Assembly (NCBI RefSeq): GCF_034064985.1
Contig: NZ_CP139249.1
Span: forward strand, 1,054,001 to 1,118,000
DNA length: 64,000 nucleotides
DNA from: Acinetobacter pittii
Lineage (GTDB): Bacteria > Pseudomonadota > Gammaproteobacteria > Pseudomonadales > Moraxellaceae
Direction: 5' to 3'
Numbering within the stretch: position 1 is the stretch's first letter; each line of letters begins with the position of its first letter. The notes under the pieces were generated by a model. The model did not search any database. It saw only the letters and a program-made list of their open reading frames with translations, and was not told where the DNA came from. The position numbers and the translations under genes are program-made. Below are positions 53,993 to 63,775 of the stretch, one piece after another.

Positions 53993-54186
53993 TGTCAGTT
54001 CAACTAATTAAAATTCGAGATATAACAAGTGATCGAAATGTAGACCTATTAGCTGATCTAGACAAAAGCGGAGAGGTCACCAAAATTTACGACTACAATG
54101 GCAATGAATTAAAAATTAATTTCTTGCGTGACGAAGTTTATTATAAAAAGACTTGGTGGAAGTTCTCTAAGAAACAAGGCGGCTAA
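53992..54186 (+). CDS. Hypothetical phage protein, 64 aa
   Basis: ATG at 53992 overlaps the previous stop (TAATG). Begins MSVQLIKIRDITSDRN, basic C-terminus KKTWWKFSKKQGG. No family recognised. Its end overlaps the integrase end by 4 bp, tail to tail; a 5-bp GGCGG/CCGCC hairpin lies there. Confidence 0.55.
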   Translation: MSVQLIKIRDITSDRNVDLLADLDKSGEVTKIYDYNGNELKINFLRDEVYYKKTWWKFSKKQGG

Positions 54187-55400
54187 ACCGCCCAGCTATC
54201 CACAATATCTGCCCAGTCTTGCATCATTTTGCGTCTGCTTGATAAATACTTGGCATGGTTATATGTAGCTCGAGTTTTATTTTCTTCGACATGAGCTAAT
54301 TGTTTATTAATCCAATCTGGCTCATATCCTTTTTCATTCAATAAAGTTGAGGCTGTGGCACGGAAATCATGAGTTGTTACTTCAGGCAAGCCAATAAATA
54401 CAAGTGCTCTATTTAATGTAGTTCTTGCTAACATCTCATCATCACGATAAGGGGCTGCAAAGACATATTTTTGATGACCTGTAATTTCGTATTGCTCCTT
54501 CAACAATTCATAGAGTTGATCAGACATAGGCACGATATGAATGTGATTTTTCTTGTTACTTCGTTCCTGTTTTCGTCTTCTGGAAGCTTTTGGATATTTA
54601 ATAATTCTATCTTCAAAGTCTACAAAAACCCATTCTGTCCTACGCACCTCGGAAGCGCGTAACATCGAATACATTAATGTTAGACAGGCATTTCTTACAG
54701 TCCTAGTTCCACCATAAACATCAAGTCGTGTTCTAAGCCTAATACGCTCTTCCTTTTCTAATGGTCTAGCATGTTCTGGTTCAGGCTTTTCTATAGCTTC
54801 TTTTACGGCATACGTTGGATCATCAGAGGCTCTAAGAGTGACGACCGCATAACGCATAACAAGACCAATGAATCTTCGATTTAAGTTTGCTACAGCTTCA
54901 CCAGTACCATAATGACTTAGCTTTTTAACCCTAGAAACAGAGTTTTTCATGATTGTTAAAACGTCAGCCGAATTTACTTCCTTGACAGGCTTATCACCAA
55001 TCACCTTGTAAACATCTTTTTCCATGTACGACTTAAATTGTTTTACATAGTCATCAGACTTATATTTCATATTTTCGATTATGTATTCTTCGGCAACCGC
55101 TCTAAACGTGTTGCTTGCATCTTTACTTTTCCCCTTTTTTATTCTGAGCTTTTCCTCAACGGGGTTTATCTCATCTTTGAGTAATGCCTTATTTTCATCT
55201 TTTTTCTTTCTAGCCTCAGCTAAAGAAACAAGCGGATACTCACCTAGGCTGATTGTTCCTTCTTTGCCTAGTAGTGTATATTTAAGCCGCCAAATTTTCT
55301 TACCAGTTGGCCTTACCTCGATGTATAGTCTTTCTGCATCCAGAACCCTGTACATTTTTTCTTTTGGTTTGAGTGCTTTAATTTTGGCATCAGAAAGCAT
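54183..55400 (-). CDS. int: Tyrosine-type prophage integrase (P4-like, DUF4102 N-domain)
   Basis: 405 residues from ATG 55400 (MLSDAKIKALKPKEKMYRV), the usual family start; ATG 55439 would add 13 residues. Order: DUF4102 arm-binding domain (KIWRLKYTLLGKEGTISLGEYPLVSLAEAR), core-binding SAM-like domain, catalytic domain with Arg in MLRASEVRRTEW, HDFR and the tyrosine in NHAKYLSSRR near the end. Adjacent to attR, transcribed away from it, with direct repeats in its 5' flank. Confidence 0.94.
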   Translation of the reverse strand: MLSDAKIKALKPKEKMYRVLDAERLYIEVRPTGKKIWRLKYTLLGKEGTISLGEYPLVSLAEARKKKDENKALLKDEINPVEEKLRIKKGKSKDASNTFRAVAEEYIIENMKYKSDDYVKQFKSYMEKDVYKVIGDKPVKEVNSADVLTIMKNSVSRVKKLSHYGTGEAVANLNRRFIGLVMRYAVVTLRASDDPTYAVKEAIEKPEPEHARPLEKEERIRLRTRLDVYGGTRTVRNACLTLMYSMLRASEVRRTEWVFVDFEDRIIKYPKASRRRKQERSNKKNHIHIVPMSDQLYELLKEQYEITGHQKYVFAAPYRDDEMLARTTLNRALVFIGLPEVTTHDFRATASTLLNEKGYEPDWINKQLAHVEENKTRATYNHAKYLSSRRKMMQDWADIVDSWAV

Positions 55401-55405
55401 TAAAT

Positions 55406-55445
55406 TACCCGTTTGAAGTTTTCTGTTACCCGTGAGCATACCCGT
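55406..55445 (+). other. Three TACCCGT repeats at attR (candidate integrase arm-type sites)
   Basis: TACCCGT at 55406-55412, 55427-55433 and 55439-55445, matching the pair at attL. They overlap the int 5' end, so integrase could autoregulate. Confidence 0.5.
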
Positions 55446-55453
55446 TTTAGGTG

Positions 55454-55546
55454 CAGATTAATACAGATTAATACCGACTAAAACAGACTAAAAGAAAGTA
55501 GGAATAACTGAAAAGAAAAGACTTTACCGATTAATACAGATTAAAG
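55454..55546 (+). repeat. 10-bp tandem iterons beside attR
   Basis: Four head-to-tail units with exact 10-bp period: CAGATTAATA, CAGATTAATA, CCGACTAAAA, CAGACTAAAA (55454-55493), then two more after a 33-bp gap, CCGATTAATA and CAGATTAAAG (55527-55546). Helical-phase spacing suggests a protein binding in an array (Xis, integrase or an accessory bender). Confidence 0.8.
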
Positions 55547-55554
55547 CAGAGTTA

Positions 55555-55579
55555 AGTGAATATTTTAATTGCGAATGAT
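55555..55579 (+). other. attR core (25 bp)
   Basis: Identical to 17561-17585; includes the surE GTG start (55556) and codons 1-8. Recombination therefore leaves the surE coding sequence intact. Confidence 0.93.
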
Positions 55580-56326
55580 GACGGTGTTTTTGCGCCAGGT
55601 ATACAGGCTTTAGCTGAAGCATTAAGACCACTTGGACGCGTGGTTGTGGTTGCACCAGAAAGTGAAAGAAGTGGTTTCTCAAGTGCATTAACATTGGATC
55701 GACCATTACGCCCCATTCAAATTGCCGAGGATGTCTGGGCAGTAAACGGTACACCAGCAGATTGTGTTTATTTATCCATGAATGGTTTGTTTGATTTTGA
55801 GTTCGATTTGGTCGTGAGCGGAATCAATAGTGGCGCAAACTTGGGTGATGATGTTTTATATTCGGGAACAGTAGGGGCTGCATTTGAAGGTCGTTTAATG
55901 AAACAACCTGCAATCGCTGTGTCTTTAGCGGGTCCTGATGTGCGTGCCTATAACAATAAAGAAGATTATGCTCAGGCTGCTCAATGGGTACATGATTTTA
56001 TTGCAAGCGGATTACCAGCTTTGCCTCCGCGACATATCTTTAATATCAATATTCCTGACGTGCCGCAGTTAAAAGGGGCGCAGATTACATATCAAGGTCG
56101 CCGTGCTCAATCTAAGCCTATTACCAGTCATGTCGATCCACGAGGCCGTCAGGTTTACTGGATTGGACTAGCAGGTGAGGCGGTTACAGATCCGCAGCGT
56201 GTTTCAAGCCAAATTCAATCTGATTTCTTTGCGGTTGCAAATGGCTATGTAAGCGTTACACCGATTCAAATGGATGCAACAAATTACGCCGTTTTGGAAG
56301 ATTTGCAGCTCAGTTTGAGTCAATAA
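55556..56326 (+). CDS. surE: 5'/3'-nucleotidase SurE
   Basis: Stationary-phase survival protein; nucleoside 5'/3'-monophosphate phosphatase. The metal site NDDG is at residues 7-10 ([15 protein letters not shown]), with GTPADCVYL and [26 protein letters not shown] following, as in SurE. 256 residues, GTG start. The start lies within the phage attachment core, so after integration the ribosome-binding site (weak, GCAGAG) and promoter come from phage DNA. No obvious promoter was found between int and the GTG. Confidence 0.95.
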   Translation: MNILIANDDGVFAPGIQALAEALRPLGRVVVVAPESERSGFSSALTLDRPLRPIQIAEDVWAVNGTPADCVYLSMNGLFDFEFDLVVSGINSGANLGDDVLYSGTVGAAFEGRLMKQPAIAVSLAGPDVRAYNNKEDYAQAAQWVHDFIASGLPALPPRHIFNINIPDVPQLKGAQITYQGRRAQSKPITSHVDPRGRQVYWIGLAGEAVTDPQRVSSQIQSDFFAVANGYVSVTPIQMDATNYAVLEDLQLSLSQ

Positions 56327-56362
56327 CTTGCCTCGAATGTTATAACTTTGTGAATAAAGAAA

Positions 56363-56391
56363 AAGAGGAACGTGTTTCCTCTTACTTTTTT
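56363..56391 (+). terminator. Terminator of surE
   Basis: AAGAGGAA / TTCCTCTT stem and a T-rich tail after the surE stop. Confidence 0.75.
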
Positions 56392-56437
56392 GGTACTCTT
56401 AGCCGAAATGATTTGTAGCATTTAGTGAGGGAGATCA

Positions 56438-57265
56438 ATGCATTTAATTGGGCAACAAAGCAGAGTGCATATCCAAAAAGACAAAATAATGAAAATTATG
56501 ATGTTGTCTGTAGCAGTAGGCTTTACTGCGGTTATGGCTGGATGTGCTTCTAAACCACAAATTAATAATAGTTCTCGCTATGCAATGGCCCCTAACTATT
56601 ACACAGTTCGTTCAGGTGATACTTTAAGTGGTATCGCAATGCGTTATGGTCTGGACTATATCAGTATCGCCGAAATGAATGATATTGCTCCACCATATCG
56701 TATTTATGTTAATCAGTCTTTGCGTTTGAAGAAAGGTTCTTCACCAAGAACGGTATCTACGCAAGTTATGGCGCAGCCTGAGCAAATTAAGCGTCAAACG
56801 ATTGCTCTACCAACCACACAACCTGTTACCCCAGTAACTCCGCCTACAACGACCGCACCGTCAACGAATACGACAGTGACTTCGGTTGCACCAAATTCTA
56901 GCTTACGCTGGATAAAACCGACCAATGGGCCAGTGATTCAAGGCTTTAATTTGGCAAATAATGTCAAAGGAATCCGTTATGGTGGAAATCAGGGCGATCC
57001 TATTTATGCCGCAGCGGATGGTCAAGTTGTCTACGCAGCAGATGGCTTAAAAGAATACGGCAATTTGGTTTTAATTAAGCATATTGATGGTTATATCAGT
57101 GCCTATGCCCACAATAGCAAGATGTTGGTGAAAAGCGGTGATAATGTAACTGCTGGACAAAAAATTGCCGAAATGGGTTCTACTGGGGCATCTCAGGTCA
57201 TGCTTGAGTTCCAGATTCGTTTGGACGGAAAACCAATTAATCCTATAAATCTTTTACCAAAATAG
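56438..57265 (+). CDS. nlpD: NlpD-like LysM/M23 lipoprotein
   Basis: Outer-membrane lipoprotein likely activating amidases at division. Lipobox VMAGC follows a hydrophobic segment; LysM domain (YYTVRSGDTLSGIAMRYGLDYISIAEMN) near residues 52-95; Thr/Pro-rich linker; C-terminal M23 domain. The M23 domain ends MLEFQIRLDGKPINP, with Glu where active enzymes have LHFE-type histidine, so it is probably catalytically dead like NlpD/EnvC. ATG 56438 has a strong GAGGGAG site, though it gives a long n-region; ATG 56489 is an alternative. The surE-nlpD order is conserved. Confidence 0.88.
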   Translation: MHLIGQQSRVHIQKDKIMKIMMLSVAVGFTAVMAGCASKPQINNSSRYAMAPNYYTVRSGDTLSGIAMRYGLDYISIAEMNDIAPPYRIYVNQSLRLKKGSSPRTVSTQVMAQPEQIKRQTIALPTTQPVTPVTPPTTTAPSTNTTVTSVAPNSSLRWIKPTNGPVIQGFNLANNVKGIRYGGNQGDPIYAAADGQVVYAADGLKEYGNLVLIKHIDGYISAYAHNSKMLVKSGDNVTAGQKIAEMGSTGASQVMLEFQIRLDGKPINPINLLPK

Positions 57266-57366
57266 CTAATGCATAAAACTTAGGTTTCCTCGTATAATAT
57301 AATTGGTTGCTTTCATTACAACAATAAGCATTTTTTATAAATTTAGAATTAGATTTGAGGAAACCT

Positions 57367-58296
57367 ATGTTAGATCAGCTTCGTGCGATGGGTGTTTTTG
57401 CTTGTGTGGTTGAAAAAAGTTCATTCAGTGGTGCGGCACGTGAATTAGGAATTACAACAAGTGCGGTGAGCCAGCAGATTCGCTCCCTTGAGCATGAAAT
57501 GGATGTAATTCTATTACACCGCTCCACTCGTAAACTTAGTTTGACAGAAGCCGGACAGGCTTTTTTTTCAAGCTGTCAAGAAATGTTGGCAGCTGCTGAA
57601 AGGGGAAAAATCAGAATTAATGAATTGAGAGATGACTTAATCGGGGATTTGCGTATCGCAACAACTCCTGATTTAGCAGTTCAACACCTCATTCCTGCAT
57701 TATCTCACTGGATGTCAGCTCATCGCGGTTTATCTGTGCATTTTGAGGTTGGGCATCGTTATATCGACTTAATTGAAGAGCGAATTGATATTGCAGTGCG
57801 CATGAGTTCTACTCCAGTAGAAGAAAGTAGCTCTGTTATTCCAATGGCTTTTGTCGATCAAATTTTAGTAGCTTCTCCAAGTTATCTAAATCAATCTAGT
57901 CCAATTGTGCATCCTCATGATTTAAGAGATCATGAGTTATTGTCGATTAATGTAATGAATGAATCACACAATTTCCATTTTCAACATGTAAAAACGGGTG
58001 AAACACTTAATGTTGAAATGCAGAGCCGTTTGCAGAGCAATAATTTACAAGTTGCAAAAGCGTTATGTCAGCAAGGCCATGGAATTGCCAGAATTTTATA
58101 TTTAGATGCTCAAAAAGAGTTAAAAAATGGTTCTTTAATTGAACTCATGCCTGATTGGAAATTGCCAACTTTTACTTTGTATGCAGAAGTTGCCAAGCAT
58201 GATCAACAACCAATGAAAATTCAGCGCTGTGTTGAAGCACTTAAACAATACTTTAGTCAGTTAGCAGGAGGACGAGCGATCCAAATCGTTCGCTAA
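57367..58296 (+). CDS. LysR-family transcriptional regulator
   Basis: 309 residues from ATG 57367 (GAGGAAACC before it). N-terminal winged HTH (SFSGAARELGITTSAVSQQIRSLEHEMDVILLHRSTRKLSLTEAG, about residues 18-65) and a LysR substrate-binding domain of the CrgA-like type. No adjacent divergent gene suggests a target, and the inducer is unknown. Confidence 0.92.
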   Translation: MLDQLRAMGVFACVVEKSSFSGAARELGITTSAVSQQIRSLEHEMDVILLHRSTRKLSLTEAGQAFFSSCQEMLAAAERGKIRINELRDDLIGDLRIATTPDLAVQHLIPALSHWMSAHRGLSVHFEVGHRYIDLIEERIDIAVRMSSTPVEESSSVIPMAFVDQILVASPSYLNQSSPIVHPHDLRDHELLSINVMNESHNFHFQHVKTGETLNVEMQSRLQSNNLQVAKALCQQGHGIARILYLDAQKELKNGSLIELMPDWKLPTFTLYAEVAKHDQQPMKIQRCVEALKQYFSQLAGGRAIQIVR

Positions 58297-58315
58297 TTTT
58301 TCCACTCTAAAAGTA

Positions 58316-58344
58316 AAAAGGGCCTGTATTTGACAGGCCCTTTT
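58316..58344. terminator. Bidirectional terminator
   Basis: AAAGGGCCTGT / ACAGGCCCTTT stem (11 bp), loop ATTTG, A/T runs on both sides; lies between convergent LysR and LonB-like genes. Confidence 0.9.
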
Positions 58345-58346
58345 TA

Positions 58347-60965
58347 TTATTTCTGTTTTAAGGTTGCAACTTCTTCTACACTTTCTTGTGGCAGATCTTC
58401 CGCAGTAAGTTCTTCATGCTTCTTAATTTTTTTCTTATTTTTCTTTTTCTTCTTTGGCTCCTCTTCAATTTCTGCGCCATCTTCAATGGCTTGCCAATAT
58501 TCGAGTTGCTCCATTACAGCAGCATAAATAGAGTGTTTACTGTACTTACCTTTTTTGTCGAGTGTACCGACAGGGCGGGCCATTAAAATCTCAAGCGCTT
58601 GATCAATCGTATCAATCGCATGAATATGGAATTGACCACTTTGTACCGCATCAATCACATCTTGGCGTAACATCAAATGCTGCATGTTTTGACGTGGAAT
58701 AATGACACCTTGTTTGCTAGTTAAACCTTGTAATTTACATGCATCATAGAAGCCCTCAATTTTTGCATTTACACCACCAATTGGTTGAACTTGGCCTAAC
58801 TGGTTCATAGAACCCGTAATTGCCCATGATTGATCAATTGGTATTTGGCTAATTGCTGAAATTAATGCAGAAAGCTCGGCAACTGTTGCACTGTCGCCAT
58901 CTACTTGCCCATAACTTTGTTCAAATGCAAGCGCAGCAGAGAAATGTAAAATCTGTTCACGACCAAAGTGAGCTTTCAAGAAGCTAGACATGAGCAACAC
59001 GCCTTTGGCATGTAGTGAACCGCCAAGCTCTACACTACGCTCAATATCAAGAATATCACCGCCACCTTGATAGACTGATGCAGTCAAACGTGAAGGTAAA
59101 CCAAACTCTACATCTGCATAGTGAATGACAGAGAGGGCATTGATTTGACCTAAACGATGACCAGAAGTTTCGATTAACTGAGTTCCACGTGACAGATCTT
59201 GCCAGTAAAGCTCTCTTAAATAGCCTAAGCGATACTGTCTGTGTTGTAGTGCCAAGTTAATGTGCTGGTCAGTTACAAGCTTTTCATTGGCTTTAAATGC
59301 ATGGTGATGTGCTTCGCGAATGAGGTCGCCCAAAGTTGAAGCATGTAACGACAGTGAGCTTTGGTCTTCTGCCTGACGGCTTGAGTCGGTAAGTAAAGCT
59401 GCTAAAGCACTGCGATCAAACGGAAGTAATTTATCTGCTTGTACATAATCAGCAATTAGCTGCATGTAGGCTTGCTCATTTTCGTCATTACGTTGCAGAG
59501 TATCGGTAAAATCTGCACGAATTTTAAAAACACTGCCAAGCTCTGGTTCTACTTCTAAAATTTCATAATAAATCTCAGGCTCTGCCATAAGAACCACTTT
59601 AATATCAAGCGGAACAGCAGCAGGTTCTATCGAGATAGAGCCTGTTAACGTCAGCATATGTTCAAGAGAAGAAAGCTTGAGCTGACCTGATTTCAAGGCA
59701 CGTTTTAAACCCTGCCATGCATAAGGCTGTTCGAGTAATTGCTCAGCCTCAAGCATTAAAAAGCCACCATTCGCTTGATGTAGGGCACCTGGACGAATGA
59801 GAGTGAAATCTGTGGTAATTGTGCCGTTGTGAGTAAGTTGTTCAACATGACCAAGCAAGTTGTAGTGCGTTGGGAAATCTTCAAAAATAACCGGTGCACC
59901 ACTGTTTGGTTTGTTTGAGACAATTACATTAGCTTGATAACGTGCAGGCACACGATTGAACATTGCCGGAGCAAAGTCATCTTCTTCTTGCTCTAAAATG
60001 AGTTCAACATTATCAATTACATCTTGAGCATATTGTTTTAAATAATCTTCAAGGCCTTTGACTTGACCATATTTATTTAAAATCAAATCCATGCGTGGCT
60101 TAACCACTTGAGTCGCGATGTCTCGATTTAACACAGAGACTTTGTCACGTGCGTCATCCTCTAAATCACCTAAATGCAAACCAAGACGCTCAAGCTTTTT
60201 ATCCATGTAGCGAACATTCGCCGCAATTTCAGCACGTTGCTTAGTATTTAAAGCATCAATTTCTGTTTGGGTGAGTTCTTGCACCTGATCATCTTTTACT
60301 TGTACAGGTACAAAGCCATGCTTTTCATTGCGGGAGATGAGTTTTAAATCGAGCTCTTCACCTTCTTTGGTTAACTCGACAAGCGCTTGTTGCTGCTCAT
60401 CTCCAGTTTCCTCACGGATACGTTCAATACGGTTATGATAGGTCTCGGCACTAAAACGGCGTTCAAGCTGTTTTAAAATAATTTGCCAAGTTTGATGAAG
60501 GGCATGTTGAAACTTGGTTCCTTGTCCAGCGGGGAAGCGTAGAGCAAGTGGTTGGCGTGCCTGCTTAAAATTATAGACATATACCCAGTCATCTGGAGTA
60601 GGCATTGTTTTCGCATGTTGTTGGAGTAAACGCTTAATCATGGTGCGTTTGCCCAAGCCTGCTGTTCCTACCGCAAAAATGTTATAGCCAGAGTAGGGTA
60701 AAGAAATACCTGCTTCTACCGATGCTTTGGCACGGTCTTGCCCTAAAAAATTATTAAGCGGTTTTATACGTTTTGTAGAAGCTGGAATTTTTTCAAAATC
60801 TGGAATATGTGTAAGTTGTTCGGGTTTTAAGGCTGTTTTATCCAAAGTCATTTTTATATCAGGTTGCTCAAAAGCTGAAGGAAATGCATTTATTGTGACG
60901 TTTGTGGTGTTTGTTTTAGCGAGTGATAAAGTTGAGATGGTCACTTGATCAAGTTTTTGTGTCAC
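58347..60965 (-). CDS. LonB-like ATP-dependent protease (YcbZ family)
   Basis: 872 residues. An N-terminal AAA region with Walker A-type GTAGLGKRTM (about residue 105) is interrupted by a long helical insert (about 165-330), followed by the Walker B-side region (GGFLMLEAEQLLE). The C-terminal S16 Lon protease domain has catalytic Ser in GDSATVAEL and Lys in GVNAKIEGFYDAC. The tail is strongly charged (EEEPKKKKKNKKKIKK), possibly nucleic-acid binding. Resembles E. coli YcbZ in architecture but is longer. Confidence 0.9.
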   Translation of the reverse strand: MTQKLDQVTISTLSLAKTNTTNVTINAFPSAFEQPDIKMTLDKTALKPEQLTHIPDFEKIPASTKRIKPLNNFLGQDRAKASVEAGISLPYSGYNIFAVGTAGLGKRTMIKRLLQQHAKTMPTPDDWVYVYNFKQARQPLALRFPAGQGTKFQHALHQTWQIILKQLERRFSAETYHNRIERIREETGDEQQQALVELTKEGEELDLKLISRNEKHGFVPVQVKDDQVQELTQTEIDALNTKQRAEIAANVRYMDKKLERLGLHLGDLEDDARDKVSVLNRDIATQVVKPRMDLILNKYGQVKGLEDYLKQYAQDVIDNVELILEQEEDDFAPAMFNRVPARYQANVIVSNKPNSGAPVIFEDFPTHYNLLGHVEQLTHNGTITTDFTLIRPGALHQANGGFLMLEAEQLLEQPYAWQGLKRALKSGQLKLSSLEHMLTLTGSISIEPAAVPLDIKVVLMAEPEIYYEILEVEPELGSVFKIRADFTDTLQRNDENEQAYMQLIADYVQADKLLPFDRSALAALLTDSSRQAEDQSSLSLHASTLGDLIREAHHHAFKANEKLVTDQHINLALQHRQYRLGYLRELYWQDLSRGTQLIETSGHRLGQINALSVIHYADVEFGLPSRLTASVYQGGGDILDIERSVELGGSLHAKGVLLMSSFLKAHFGREQILHFSAALAFEQSYGQVDGDSATVAELSALISAISQIPIDQSWAITGSMNQLGQVQPIGGVNAKIEGFYDACKLQGLTSKQGVIIPRQNMQHLMLRQDVIDAVQSGQFHIHAIDTIDQALEILMARPVGTLDKKGKYSKHSIYAAVMEQLEYWQAIEDGAEIEEEPKKKKKNKKKIKKHEELTAEDLPQESVEEVATLKQK

Positions 60966-61130
60966 TGTTGATATCCAGCAAAAGAAAACGAAGGTTGAAG
61001 CTTAAAGGTATACAGGTTTAGCATAAAATATCAAGCAAACTTGCCGTTTTTATCGCCAAAACAAAATTGATTGCATAAAGAATCTTGAAAGGAATTGTAA
61101 GAAGGGTTTGAATAGGCACATTTATAATTT

Positions 61131-63314
61131 ATGGAAAATAAAAAACGAATGACCACACAAGCTTCGGGTTGGGTCTCGGCTTTTAAAGCATTTTTAGATC
61201 GCCGTGCATTAATTATGCTGTTTCTAGGTTTTTCTGCCGGAATTCCGATTTTATTAATTTTCTCTAGTCTCTCTTTATGGCTTGGAGAGGCGGGCATTGA
61301 TAAAAGTGCAGTCACTTTTTTTAGTTGGGCTGCCCTAGGTTACTCTTTTAAGTTTGTTTGGGCTCCCCTTATTGATGAGCTACCTGTGCCCCTCTTAACC
61401 AAGATGTTAGGTCGAAGACGAGCTTGGTTGTTGATTGCGCAGTGTTTGATCGTTTTGGCTATTTGTATTATGGCTTTCTCTGATCCTGCTTTAGGTCAAA
61501 GTTATCTTGTTCAAATGGCGGTAGGAGCAGTATTACTTGGTTTCTCGGCAGCAACCCAAGATATTGTGATTGATGCTTACCGTATTGAATTAGCAGAAAC
61601 AGAAATGCAAACGGTTTTGGCCTCTACCTATAATGCTGGTTACCGAATTGGAATGATTGTGGCAGGAGCGGGCGCATTATTTCTAGCTGCCCACTTGGGA
61701 ACTGCTAAGGGTAATTACATTTACGAAGCTTGGAAAACGACTTATTTAACCATGGCAGGCGTTATGTTAGTGGGTATTGTCACGACCCTACTTGTACGTG
61801 AGCCTGTTGTAAATCGTGTTTATAAAAATTATAAGAGTAGTGATTACTACCGTTTGGTTCTCGTATTTTTTATTGCCGTTATTTCATTCGTAGTCACTTA
61901 TATTTATTCTGGGCAGGTTACCGAGGCCATTTCACAAGCTGGCAATATTAAAGACAGTGCTGCGTTATTTGGTTTAGAGGCTTTAAGATTTTTAACTGCA
62001 ACTGCTGCTGCGATTTTTGTAGGTTACCTACTTGTTAAAATTGGTGTGGTTAACCAGCAAATGGCTAAAGAAACATGGATTGCACCAATTCTAGATTTCT
62101 TTAAACGCTATGGTGTCAAACTTGCATTAGTGTTGTTGCTACTTATTGGTTTCTTTCGTATTTCAGACATTATTGCTGGTGTTATTTCTAATGTGTTCTA
62201 CCAAGATCTTAACTTCAGTAAAGAGCAAATTGCAGAAGCAGTTAAAATTTATGGGGTACTATTTAGTTTAGTCGGCGGTTTCTTAGGTGGTCTTTTAGCA
62301 CAGCGCATCAACATTATGAAACTGATGTTTGTCGGTGCAGTTTTGGCTAGCTCTACCAATTTAATTTTTATTGGACTAGTAAAATCTGGTCAGCCATTAG
62401 ATATGGTAGATGTAAAAGTTGGTGAACACAGCTATCAAGTCAAGCCAGACGAAGTCGGGTTATGGAAATTAGAAGTACCAAGTTCTGCTTTTAGCGGAAC
62501 AAAACAAATTGAAGTAAAAGCTGCTTATGCTTCAAATGATGTAGCGCCTGTTACACGTACTCAGCCATTACTTACGGCTGAGTCAGCTAAATTACCTCTA
62601 CAAATTTTACCTGTAATGGGTAATGATCAGGTTTCACTTAAAGATGGTGAGGGAAGTGTTGTGGTTCGAGGGCAATACTTTGGACAAACATTAACTCCTA
62701 CCCAAAAAATTATTATTAGCCTTGATGGGCAAAATTTTGATGCAAAAATGACTGATCAAAAAGGTGTTTTTAGTGCAGCCATTGATGCGAAAAAATTAGT
62801 CACATCGACCAGTAAAGAGCTTAATGTAGCTGTAATAGAGGGTGACCAAAAAATACTTTCTGCATCTCATCCATATGCTGTTAACTCAAATCTAAAAGCA
62901 CCAAGTGAACTTGATGTGAATATTGATCCAGTATCGTATATTGATCCGCTTTCTGGTCAACCAGTGGAAGTCAGCGGTAAGGTCATTAAACCATATAGTT
63001 CTTTATGGCTTTATTTTGCCATTATTGTCGATAATTTAGCTTCTGGTTTGGCTGGTGCGGCATTTATTGCATTTCTTTCAAGTTTAACGAGTGTCTCATT
63101 TACAGCTGTTCAATATGCAATCTTTAGTTCACTCATGACACTTACTCCAAAACTTTTGGGTGGATATTCAGGTACCATAGTCAGTAATATTGGATACCCA
63201 AAGTTCTTTTTGATGACAACTCTTATTGGTATTCCAATCTTGATCTTAGTGGTTTGGGTTGGAAAATTGCTAAGAGATCATCAAACACATGAATCAGAAA
63301 AGGCAGGTGAATAA
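61131..63314 (+). CDS. ampG: AmpG-type muropeptide permease with extra soluble insert
   Basis: Imports GlcNAc-anhydroMurNAc peptides for cell-wall recycling; in many species it also controls beta-lactamase induction. MFS protein with AmpG segments [35 protein letters not shown] and GRRRAWLL. It has 727 residues against 491 in E. coli: about residues 420-625 form an inserted soluble, beta-rich region ([20 protein letters not shown] ...) between the membrane segments, after which transmembrane helices resume ([26 protein letters not shown]). Followed by gloA 2 bp later. Confidence 0.9.
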   Translation: MENKKRMTTQASGWVSAFKAFLDRRALIMLFLGFSAGIPILLIFSSLSLWLGEAGIDKSAVTFFSWAALGYSFKFVWAPLIDELPVPLLTKMLGRRRAWLLIAQCLIVLAICIMAFSDPALGQSYLVQMAVGAVLLGFSAATQDIVIDAYRIELAETEMQTVLASTYNAGYRIGMIVAGAGALFLAAHLGTAKGNYIYEAWKTTYLTMAGVMLVGIVTTLLVREPVVNRVYKNYKSSDYYRLVLVFFIAVISFVVTYIYSGQVTEAISQAGNIKDSAALFGLEALRFLTATAAAIFVGYLLVKIGVVNQQMAKETWIAPILDFFKRYGVKLALVLLLLIGFFRISDIIAGVISNVFYQDLNFSKEQIAEAVKIYGVLFSLVGGFLGGLLAQRINIMKLMFVGAVLASSTNLIFIGLVKSGQPLDMVDVKVGEHSYQVKPDEVGLWKLEVPSSAFSGTKQIEVKAAYASNDVAPVTRTQPLLTAESAKLPLQILPVMGNDQVSLKDGEGSVVVRGQYFGQTLTPTQKIIISLDGQNFDAKMTDQKGVFSAAIDAKKLVTSTSKELNVAVIEGDQKILSASHPYAVNSNLKAPSELDVNIDPVSYIDPLSGQPVEVSGKVIKPYSSLWLYFAIIVDNLASGLAGAAFIAFLSSLTSVSFTAVQYAIFSSLMTLTPKLLGGYSGTIVSNIGYPKFFLMTTLIGIPILILVVWVGKLLRDHQTHESEKAGE

Positions 63315-63316
63315 AC

Positions 63317-63718
63317 ATGCGAATGCTTCATACAATGTTGCGAGTAGGCAATTTAGAACAATCTTTAAAGTTCTATACCGAAGTATTAGGGATGAAGTTA
63401 CTTCGTAAGCGTGATTATGAAGAAGGGCGCTTTACACTAGCATTTGTTGGTTACGGCGATGAAGAAACCAATACCGTGCTTGAGCTTACCCATAACTGGG
63501 ATACATCAAGTTATGATTTAGGCAATGCCTATGGTCACATTGCTATTGGTGTTGACGATGCTTACAAAGCGTGTGAAGAAATTAAAGCACGTGGTGGCAA
63601 AGTTGTGCGTGAAGCGGGGCCAATGAAAGGTGGTGTTACCGTGATTGCATTTGTTGAAGATCCAGACGGCTATAAAGTCGAATTGATTCAACAAGATGCT
63701 AATGCGACAAATAACTAA
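63317..63718 (+). CDS. gloA: Lactoylglutathione lyase (glyoxalase I)
   Basis: Converts the methylglyoxal-glutathione hemithioacetal to S-lactoylglutathione. Metal ligands His5, Glu56, His74 and Glu122 are all in place. 133 residues, the standard bacterial Ni-type length. Probably co-transcribed with ampG. Confidence 0.97.
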   Translation: MRMLHTMLRVGNLEQSLKFYTEVLGMKLLRKRDYEEGRFTLAFVGYGDEETNTVLELTHNWDTSSYDLGNAYGHIAIGVDDAYKACEEIKARGGKVVREAGPMKGGVTVIAFVEDPDGYKVELIQQDANATNN

Positions 63719-63775
63719 AAATTGACTGTGATGCTTTAAGATTTAGTTCTTAAAAGTCTAGCTTTATTTTTTTAG

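Larger units (their letters stand above)
17561..55554. mobile_element. Complete P22-like (podovirus-type) temperate prophage integrated in the 5' end of surE
   Basis: Bounded by a perfect 25-bp direct repeat (attL 17561-17585, attR 55555-55579), giving a 37,994-bp element. It contains every module expected of a functional phage: integrase at attR, AlpA-like putative excisionase at attL, CI/Cro/CII-type switch, replication genes, TerS/TerL, portal-scaffold-coat, P22 gp4- and gp10-like head completion proteins, ejection proteins, tailspike, holin and lysozyme. No tape-measure, tube or sheath genes are present, so the tail is short. No frameshifted essential gene was noticed. Confidence 0.95.

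Noticed and set aside
55454..55546. CRISPR-like tandem repeats
   Set aside because: Units of 10 bp adjoin without unique spacers; they fit DNA-binding iterons beside an attachment site.
61031..61315. 94-aa minus-strand ORF across the ampG start
   Set aside because: Overlaps the strongly supported AmpG N-terminus and has low-complexity composition.
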